This document shows, one piece after another, positions 6,131-10,865 of a stretch of 10,865 nt of DNA. Source of the DNA: Sulfurimonas sp. Lineage in GTDB: Bacteria; Campylobacterota; Campylobacteria; Campylobacterales; Sulfurimonadaceae. Position numbers and translations under genes: made by a program. The stretch is taken from the NCBI GenBank assembly GCA_027044845.1, contig JALUBM010000014.1, forward strand, positions 1-10,865. The letters run 5' to 3'. Under the pieces are notes generated by a model. It saw nothing but the letters and a program-made list of their open reading frames with translations. It was not told the DNA's origin and did no database searches. Numbering within the stretch: position 1 is the first letter of the stretch; each line of letters begins with the position of its first letter.

Positions 6131-7792
6131 ATGACAGATAGAATAGAACAGCTTTATAGCTGGAAAGACAGTTTTGCAGAAATCATGTTATATAAAGACT
6201 ATGAAGATGGCTTTACAAAACTAAATATAAACAATGGTTTGCAATTTATGGAGAGAGATGAACATAGATATCATCAATCTGTGTTTATGTTACCATCATT
6301 ATTCGTGCCAAAAGCAGAGATAAAAGTATTAATCCTCGGTGGTGGGGACGGTCTGGGGGCAAGAGAGCTAGTAAAAATGCCACATGTTAAGAGCGTAGAT
6401 TTAGTGGATATATCTGAACCAATGATTTTTATGTCGTCTTCTCATCCAGATATGACAAGAATTAACAACAATAGTCTAAAGAATAAAAAAGTTAATGTCA
6501 ACATTATGGATAGTAATATTTTTATTCAAGATGCTATTAGAAAAAAAGAAACTTGGGATTTAATTGTTTTAGATTATCCAGACCCAAGCGTTAAAGAAGA
6601 CAGCCCAATAAATAGTCTTTTTTCGGAAGAGCATTACAAGGAAGTTTCTCAGCTTTTAAGTAAAGAAGGGATAATATCAATTCAATCAACATCAGTTTAT
6701 ATTTCCCCAAATGTGTATGAAAAGATATCTTTAAATATATCAAAATTTACAACTTCTCAACTTAAATTAATTGTAAACATTCAGTCGTATGGAGATATTG
6801 GAATTATTGTTGCAAGAAATAATAAAAACGATAATGCGGAATGGAATTTGCATCACGAAATCCCGAAAAAAGCATTCTTTAATGAACAAAGTATATCAAA
6901 ATTTACAATGTTTCTTGAAGATGAAAAACCAACGCTCAGAAATGATATAATAGAAGAAATGAGCATTCCAAATTTAATAAAATATGATATTTCAGCAGAC
7001 TTTAGGAAAATTGAAAATAATTTTTTTACTAATGACAATGTAAAATCACCAAATAGGCTTATTGCTATGTCAACAGAAGAGGCTCTTAGAACATATCAAA
7101 ATGGAATCAACAAGAAATACAAAACAGTAAAAGATGTTTTTGTAAATAACAGTTATTTGTTAGGCTATCCAAACTGTAGCTTTGTAGAACTTGATGAAAA
7201 TGATAGTTTTTTTCAAAACTTGGATATTATTAGAGACAAAGATGGATACATTAGCACTATCTTAAAAGTAAGGATAGATGAAGAGTTTTTAGAAAGTGAG
7301 TACATATACACAAATAATATTGCAAATTCAATATCAATGTATAAATTATATTACAAATACTTAGATGCTAATCCAGAAAAGCCTCTTGTGATAACATATT
7401 GGGCACATAATCCATTAACACAAAATGTTGTTGATAGATTTAATGGAGAAATTATAGATAAAGGTTTTACTTGGAATATCCCGATTGACAATATTGATAT
7501 AAACAATAGACCAAAAGAAGACTTAAGAGAGGACTTGGGAGAGTTAGGATATTTCTCGTACAATGGAATCCTTGGAAGCTGGGAAACTAATTGGGTTGAG
7601 ACAAAAAATAGGTTGCCTGAAATAATAGCATTTTGTAGAGATAGAAATATTCCAAATCTCGCAATTTTTTCAAGTACACCACCTGTAGAATATGATTATT
7701 TTTTATACAAAGTAGCAAAATTAGATTTTAGCAAAAATAATCCGAAAATGAGCAAAACTTTAAAAAATGTACTTAAGAAAATTGGTCGATAA
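6131..7792 (+). CDS. Spermidine-synthase-like aminopropyltransferase with a long unrecognised C-terminal region
   Basis: 553 aa, with AAAGGA exactly 8 bases before the ATG. Residues about 30-230 form a Rossmann-type aminopropyltransferase domain. RDEHRYHQ at 42-49 matches the family's DExxYHE substrate loop with Gln for Glu. LGGGDGLGARE at 69-79 is the decarboxylated-SAM binding loop, VDLVDI at about 89-94 places an acid at the end of strand 2, and DLIVLDYPDPS at 143-153 supplies the two active-site aspartates. SIQSTSVYISP at about 183-193 resembles the soluble domain of the membrane-bound spermidine synthase family, but no membrane segments are present. Residues about 250-553 are not part of any spermidine synthase I know. 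They include GYPNC at 345-349 and end in a Lys-rich tail. The decarboxylase gene begins one base after the stop, so dcSAM supply and use are coupled. The acceptor amine is unknown. Confidence 0.85.
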   Translation: MTDRIEQLYSWKDSFAEIMLYKDYEDGFTKLNINNGLQFMERDEHRYHQSVFMLPSLFVPKAEIKVLILGGGDGLGARELVKMPHVKSVDLVDISEPMIFMSSSHPDMTRINNNSLKNKKVNVNIMDSNIFIQDAIRKKETWDLIVLDYPDPSVKEDSPINSLFSEEHYKEVSQLLSKEGIISIQSTSVYISPNVYEKISLNISKFTTSQLKLIVNIQSYGDIGIIVARNNKNDNAEWNLHHEIPKKAFFNEQSISKFTMFLEDEKPTLRNDIIEEMSIPNLIKYDISADFRKIENNFFTNDNVKSPNRLIAMSTEEALRTYQNGINKKYKTVKDVFVNNSYLLGYPNCSFVELDENDSFFQNLDIIRDKDGYISTILKVRIDEEFLESEYIYTNNIANSISMYKLYYKYLDANPEKPLVITYWAHNPLTQNVVDRFNGEIIDKGFTWNIPIDNIDINNRPKEDLREDLGELGYFSYNGILGSWETNWVETKNRLPEIIAFCRDRNIPNLAIFSSTPPVEYDYFLYKVAKLDFSKNNPKMSKTLKNVLKKIGR

Positions 7793-7793
7793 T

Positions 7794-8261
7794 ATGAAAG
7801 TGATAAACCCAATAAACCCAAAAGAAACTTCGCTTGGAAAACATATTATTGCTGAGTTTTACAACTGCTGTGAAGTTCTAATAGATGATATTGATTTTGT
7901 TAGAGATGCAATGCTAGAGACAGCAAAAGTAGCAAAAGCAACAGTAGTTGCCGAAAAATTCCATAAATTTTATCCTGTTGGTGTTAGTGGGGTGGTTATT
8001 ATTTCTGAAAGCCACCTCTCTGTGCATGCTTGGAAAGAGTATAAATATTGCGCTGTGGACATTTTTGTATGTGACACATCTTTGAAACTAGATGATGCAA
8101 TCCTCTATTTAAAAAAACAACTAAAAGCTAAAAAAGTGGAATATTACACAATAGCAAGAGGGGAGAACAAAAGAATTGAAAATGAATTATCAAAAATAGG
8201 AGAAGAGCCAGACTGCTTTTACGATGCACAAGAAAAATCTACACAGAAGCAAAGTGCATAA
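7794..8261 (+). CDS. speD: S-adenosylmethionine decarboxylase proenzyme, pyruvoyl-dependent (SpeD/SpeH class)
   Basis: 155 aa from the ATG at 7794. A longer reading from 7767 would overlap the preceding gene and add residues outside the family core. The enzyme decarboxylates SAM to decarboxylated SAM, the aminopropyl donor. Self-cleavage is expected between Glu72 and Ser73 in SESHLSVHAW, turning Ser73 into the pyruvoyl cofactor. Aligned by that site to the Thermotoga maritima enzyme, Ser65, His78 and Cys93 match its Ser55, His68 and Cys83, so all four key residues are present. About 20 polar C-terminal residues extend beyond the usual small bacterial form. The start lies one base after the aminopropyltransferase stop, implying coupled translation. 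Some members of this class have become ornithine or arginine decarboxylases, so SAM as substrate is likely but not proven. Confidence 0.93.
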   Translation: MKVINPINPKETSLGKHIIAEFYNCCEVLIDDIDFVRDAMLETAKVAKATVVAEKFHKFYPVGVSGVVIISESHLSVHAWKEYKYCAVDIFVCDTSLKLDDAILYLKKQLKAKKVEYYTIARGENKRIENELSKIGEEPDCFYDAQEKSTQKQSA

Positions 8262-8264
8262 ATT

Positions 8265-8462
8265 ATGTCCTGTATTAAATGTGCTTTCGTAAATATAATA
8301 TTTAGAGTAAATACGGCAACTAGCAGGGCTTCTATACAGGTTGAAAAATGTGAAAATTGTGCATATGGTAAGAAATCGTCAAAGTTAAAACAATCAACAT
8401 ACAAAGTAGTTAGATTGAATTATATAGAAAATTTTTGGAAAAACAGTTCCAAAAAAACATAG
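8265..8462 (+). CDS. Possible small protein with two CxxC pairs
   Basis: 65 aa, beginning 3 bases after the decarboxylase stop, without its own recognisable ribosome site, so it would depend on coupling. Cys3/Cys6 and Cys29/Cys32 form two CxxC pairs about 23 residues apart, the spacing of a small zinc ribbon. The C-terminal half is basic. Its stop codon falls inside the hairpin that terminates the leftward genes. The only other sizeable reading in this interval is on the opposite strand and has no support. The CxxC pattern and tight placement argue for a real gene. The short length, lack of ribosome site and lack of a recognised family argue against it. If it is not real, 8262-8532 is an intergenic region between converging operons. 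Confidence 0.42.
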   Translation: MSCIKCAFVNIIFRVNTATSRASIQVEKCENCAYGKKSSKLKQSTYKVVRLNYIENFWKNSSKKT

Positions 8463-8477
8463 CATTTTAGCTATGTT
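8451..8477 (-). terminator. Rho-independent terminator of the leftward operon
   Basis: AACATAGC (8456-8463) and GCTATGTT (8470-8477) form a perfect 8-bp stem with a 6-base loop. Read leftward, the stem runs directly into seven T residues (the A-run at 8451-8457, two of which lie in the stem). That orientation fits termination of the leftward genes ending at 8533. Rightward, the stem is followed by AAGAGAAAA, with no T-tract, so it should be a poor terminator for the pilus operon. Confidence 0.7.
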
Positions 8478-8484
8478 AAGAGAA

Positions 8485-8512
8485 AATAAATATCCCCTCT
8501 CAAATATTTATT
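8485..8512. repeat. AT-only inverted repeat between the converging operons
   Basis: AATAAATAT (8485-8493) and ATATTTATT (8504-8512) are perfect 9-base inverted arms around a 10-base C/T-rich loop. The arms are pure A/T, so the hairpin would be weak. It lies between the last leftward stop codon and the stronger terminator and could assist it. It may also be chance in AT-rich DNA. Confidence 0.35.
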
Positions 8513-8532
8513 AAAAAATGCAGACACCATTG

Positions 8533-8814
8533 CTAATTATATTCTTTTTGAACAAGATTAAGACAAAACTTTACAACATAAACTCTTTGGCTTGGTGTCA
8601 TAGTGTAACCAAAAAAAAGTGTGTTTCCAATGGTTTGGCATTCGTTATTGGAGCGATTATAACTAAAACCCATTTCTTTGTAGACTTGAACGATTTGAGG
8701 TAATTGGGAAGTAACTATATGTGCTACTTGTTTATCATTAGCAAAAGGCTTGTCTTCTGCTTCAAGATTGCAAAGAAGTATAATACTTAGCAAGAAAGCT
8801 GATAATAATTTCAT
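8533..8814 (-). CDS. Small secreted protein, unrecognised
   Basis: 93 aa, last gene of the leftward block. The N-terminus MKLLSAFLLSIILLCNLEA is a clear signal peptide with likely cleavage after LEA near residue 19, leaving a periplasmic protein of about 74 residues. A Cys within the hydrophobic stretch lacks the small residue before it that a lipobox needs, so a lipoprotein is unlikely. The mature part has two cysteines (in NECQ and KFCL) that could pair, and a helical look. The start overlaps the preceding gene's stop as TAATG, with GGAG five bases upstream, giving coupled translation. It is the only member of this block with an export signal, which is odd among apparently cytoplasmic partners. 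No family is recognised. Confidence 0.75.
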   Translation of the reverse strand: MKLLSAFLLSIILLCNLEAEDKPFANDKQVAHIVTSQLPQIVQVYKEMGFSYNRSNNECQTIGNTLFFGYTMTPSQRVYVVKFCLNLVQKEYN

Positions 8815-9239
8815 TATGACTCCAATTCTTTATTTTTTTTATCTTCAAACAAGATGTCCATATTGATATTATGATATTGAAAGTAATCTTTAGAAAGAGA
8901 AAGAAAAAGTCGATTTGCTGATTCTACAACACTCTCCCTATTAAAGACATAAAGGCTTGCCAGCGCTGTATCATATTTTTTATTGACAATATCTCCACTT
9001 ACCTCATCTCCCAACTCAAGGCTTATTCTAAAAACAGGAAGATAGACAGCATAGGTGGAAAGCTCCGTTAAAGATATTTTATTAAGAATGTTATCCACTA
9101 TATAAAGGTATGAAGCAAGAAAGACATCAAAAGTTGGTTTTTTGAGCCGAATAACATCTATATCTGCAAGAGATACTAAAAAGTGATTCTTAGCATTACT
9201 ACCATAGTCCGCTGTCGTGGCTTGCATTACTATTTTCAT
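8814..9239 (-). CDS. Unrecognised 141-aa cytoplasmic protein
   Basis: No signal peptide, membrane segment or cysteine is visible. The sequence alternates short strand-like pieces at the start (MKIVMQATT, HFLVSLADIDVI) with amphipathic helices through the middle and end, and closes with a charged KKNKELES tail. It starts 3 bases after the stop of the 89-aa gene and its stop shares a base with the next start, so it sits in a co-translated series. I find no motif that points to an enzyme or nucleic-acid binder. It is a real gene on grounds of length, packing and the absence of a competing reading frame on the other strand. Its function is unknown. Confidence 0.75.
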   Translation of the reverse strand: MKIVMQATTADYGSNAKNHFLVSLADIDVIRLKKPTFDVFLASYLYIVDNILNKISLTELSTYAVYLPVFRISLELGDEVSGDIVNKKYDTALASLYVFNRESVVESANRLFLSLSKDYFQYHNINMDILFEDKKNKELES

Positions 9240-9242
9240 ATC

Positions 9243-9512
9243 TCAGAGTTCTCTTACGAGGGTTTCTCCCTCAAAAATGGCATTAAAACTAGGAATGATT
9301 CTGCAAGACTTTAATTGCCCCTCATGGTTATAGAAAGTAGCCTGTGTAATAAACTCTCCACGATTAATAAGTACACCCTCCTCGTTAATCCCCATATTTG
9401 TAGTAAAGGGTTCTGTTTTGACTTTATACCCTTTTCTATCTATATAGTCCATAAGGATTTGCTCATTGCTTTTGTGCCCTGCATCATACATAATATTTTT
9501 TTTCTGTGCCAT
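9243..9512 (-). CDS. Unrecognised 89-aa protein
   Basis: AAAGGA (read leftward at 9526-9521) stands exactly 8 bases before the ATG, the same layout as several genes of the pilus operon. The first third (NEQILMDYIDRKGYKVKTEPF) looks like a helix followed by a strand. The rest reads as a small beta-rich domain with paired strands (GVLINRGEFITQATFYNHEGQLKSCRII). It has one Cys and no export signal. The size suggests a small single-domain cytoplasmic protein. No family is recognised. It lies 21 bases downstream of the 180-aa gene. Confidence 0.75.
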   Translation of the reverse strand: MAQKKNIMYDAGHKSNEQILMDYIDRKGYKVKTEPFTTNMGINEEGVLINRGEFITQATFYNHEGQLKSCRIIPSFNAIFEGETLVREL

Positions 9513-9533
9513 AATAATTGTCCTTTAATTTAT

Positions 9534-10076
9534 CTATTGATTGCCAGAATTGGCTTCAAGTTGTTTTATAATCTTATCTTTTTTTCTTCCAAATGCAAAC
9601 ATGGATTTCTCAACCTCTTGAGCCAATAGAAAAATACTGTCTGCATAAGCAAGGAATTTATATTTATCGCTTTTGATTGCAATTGTCTTTGGGCTATTTT
9701 TGTCTAAGCTTCTTACATTGATATAATAGTTGTTCGGCATAGTAAATCCCAAATAGATTTTTTTCATAGTTCCAGAGTTGGATATCTTCTTAAAATCGCT
9801 TTGTTTGGTGTTGTCGTGGATAGGTGTTCTGATAAGCTCTTTCATTGCATAAGAGAGAGCCTTAAGCTCATTTACATTAAGTAGCATATTAATACCATCT
9901 CTTTCGTAGCCACCTCCTTGAGCCCCTCCTTTTGCACTAAGATGAATAGCTTCTTTAAAATAGAATAAACCATTACTAGGTATCTGCTCGATTGTGCCAC
10001 TGATATTAATAAGGGTTGATGAGGTTAGGGCAACATTTCCAATATTGTAATCTTTACCGCCCTCTACTTTACACAT
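9534..10076 (-). CDS. Unrecognised 180-aa protein with a glycine-rich loop, possible nucleic-acid binder
   Basis: The ATG is preceded, 7 bases away, by a strong AAGGAG that lies inside the end of the upstream gene, which it overlaps by 8 bases. Residues about 13-48 look like a beta region. A glycine-rich loop KGGAQGGGYERDG is at 49-61, followed by a helix (about 67-84), more strands (KKIYLGFTM, YYINVRSL, KTIAIKSDK) and a long helix (about 138-160) before a basic Lys-rich tail. Strand-rich sheet plus helix, with basic residues and a glycine loop, is the kind of layout found in single-stranded nucleic-acid binding folds such as PC4/Whirly. I see no diagnostic motif, so that is only a guess. It has no export signal. 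Confidence 0.75.
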   Translation of the reverse strand: MCKVEGGKDYNIGNVALTSSTLINISGTIEQIPSNGLFYFKEAIHLSAKGGAQGGGYERDGINMLLNVNELKALSYAMKELIRTPIHDNTKQSDFKKISNSGTMKKIYLGFTMPNNYYINVRSLDKNSPKTIAIKSDKYKFLAYADSIFLLAQEVEKSMFAFGRKKDKIIKQLEANSGNQ

Positions 10077-10851
10077 GTCTTACTCCTTTTTTGTCTTCAA
10101 GATAATAGACATCACCAAAAGCGTGTTTTGCATATTTGAGATATCGTTGTAGTTCATTAAGTTTTGCATCTTCACTAAGCTCTCTATACCATAGAATGTT
10201 TGCGACATCTTTTCTGAGTGTCATTCTGAGAACGCTCTCAATTTTCTCTTTGCCTTTAAGCTTTTTAATTTCTGGAGGAAGAGTGAGAGAAACTGCGATT
10301 CCTGTATAAACACGTCTATGTTCATACTCGGAAATTCGCACATCAAGAGAATCAAAATTCTCTTTAATGTATTCCAGCTCTTTTTCTGCAACCGCAATCT
10401 CTTTGCTCATATCGGCTTCAATTTTTGCTTTTGTGGTACTGTCAACGCCTTTGGCATTTAGCTTTTCAAGTGTGCGCTTTTTCATGGTATATTTCCATTT
10501 TGCAAACTTTCCGTCAAGCCTATCTTTTACCTTATCTTGGTCGTTAACTTGTTCCCATAACTCTTTTTTGTAAAGCTTATAATAGTGAGCAGGGTGTTCT
10601 TTGTTGAGGTATTTCAAAAGAGTGGATATACCAAATTTCTTCAACATAACCTCATCAAACCCGTATTCCATGCTTAATCTCTTCTCAAGAATTTTTATTT
10701 GCTCAATACAATAATCGTCACAAATAACAATATAAGCATCAAGGCTTTTGTCCTCTTCGATGAGCGATTCCTTGATATATTTACTTAAAAGGGCATCAAG
10801 GTCTCTCTTGACATCTTGGTAAATACTGTCATCGGTCTTTGTACCACTCAT
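10069..10851 (-). CDS. Unrecognised 260-aa charged helical protein
   Basis: The start ATG at 10851 follows GGAG at about five bases, and only 14 bases lie beyond it, so the promoter or upstream genes are outside the window. The protein is highly charged and mostly helical. Residues about 105-165 are rich in Lys and Glu with heptad-like spacing and probably form a coiled coil. A short beta-looking piece (RRVYTGIAVSLTLPPEI, about 179-195) separates this from a C-terminal helical part. No signal peptide or membrane segment is visible. Two cysteines occur close together in the stretch VICDDYCIE (about 42-50). It overlaps the 180-aa gene by 8 bases, which implies coupled expression. No family is recognised; a structural or DNA-transaction role in a mobile element is possible but unsupported. 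Confidence 0.75.
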   Translation of the reverse strand: MSGTKTDDSIYQDVKRDLDALLSKYIKESLIEEDKSLDAYIVICDDYCIEQIKILEKRLSMEYGFDEVMLKKFGISTLLKYLNKEHPAHYYKLYKKELWEQVNDQDKVKDRLDGKFAKWKYTMKKRTLEKLNAKGVDSTTKAKIEADMSKEIAVAEKELEYIKENFDSLDVRISEYEHRRVYTGIAVSLTLPPEIKKLKGKEKIESVLRMTLRKDVANILWYRELSEDAKLNELQRYLKYAKHAFGDVYYLEDKKGVRHV

Positions 10852-10865
10852 TTTTTCTCCATTAG

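Noticed and set aside
7767..7793. An upstream ATG that would add 9 residues to the SAM decarboxylase
   Set aside because: It overlaps the end of the aminopropyltransferase gene, and the extra residues (MYLRKLVDN) fall outside the family core. The ATG at 7794 gives a normal N-terminus and a 1-base gap.
8518..8703. A 61-codon rightward frame after the convergent hairpins
   Set aside because: It lies opposite the secreted 93-aa gene, whose signal peptide and coupled start are convincing. The rightward product looks like a random hydrophobic antisense frame.
8533..8814. Lipoprotein assignment for the 93-aa secreted protein
   Set aside because: The Cys in the hydrophobic stretch is preceded by Leu-Leu, not Gly/Ala/Ser, so there is no proper lipobox. 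An ordinary signal peptide with cleavage after LEA fits better.
9315..9629. A 104-codon rightward frame across the 89-aa and 180-aa genes
   Set aside because: It spans two genes on the opposite strand that have good ribosome sites and tight packing. Its product is a Phe/Ile/Cys-rich antisense translation with no ribosome site.
1..10865. CRISPR arrays, tRNA or rRNA genes, insertion sequences, integrase genes
   Set aside because: I saw no regularly spaced repeats, no cloverleaf or rRNA-like segments, and no transposase or integrase motifs on either strand.

Overview
This AT-rich window looks like accessory DNA (plasmid, integrated element or genomic island) from a Gram-negative bacterium. Base composition and gene style fit a Campylobacterota-type host, but no rRNA or housekeeping marker confirms that. 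It holds two converging gene blocks that meet near 8.46-8.53 kb.

Block 1 (positions 10-8261, possibly to 8462, rightward) is a compact type IVb-like pilus operon. In order it encodes a secreted PilP-like protein, a GspE/PilB-family ATPase, a GspF/PilC-family inner-membrane platform protein, an unrecognised 242-aa membrane-anchored protein, a 147-aa prepilin that is the probable major pilin, an unrecognised cysteine-rich membrane-anchored protein, and a 357-aa prepilin-like protein that is the probable minor or tip pilin. The order PilP-PilQ-PilR-PilS-...-PilV recalls the thin-pilus operons of IncI conjugative plasmids, although no lytic transglycosylase or prepilin peptidase gene is visible here. 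An internal promoter may drive the pilin half.

The operon continues, 28 bases after the last pilin, into two polyamine-type genes. The first is a 553-aa protein with an N-terminal spermidine-synthase-like aminopropyltransferase domain and about 300 unrecognised C-terminal residues. The second is a pyruvoyl-dependent S-adenosylmethionine decarboxylase proenzyme with its catalytic residues intact. Together they could make decarboxylated SAM and transfer its aminopropyl group. A small protein with two CxxC pairs may follow.

Block 2 (10851-8533, leftward) is a tightly packed run of five genes of 260, 180, 89, 141 and 93 aa. Overlaps or short gaps join them, and a hairpin plus T-tract terminator at 8477-8451 ends the run. 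I recognise none of the five. The last carries a signal peptide and the first four look cytoplasmic. The promoter would lie beyond the right edge.

The most interesting feature is the union of a complete-looking dcSAM/aminopropyl transfer pair with pilus genes. Whether it makes a free polyamine, modifies the pilus, or is an unrelated passenger cannot be settled from sequence alone.
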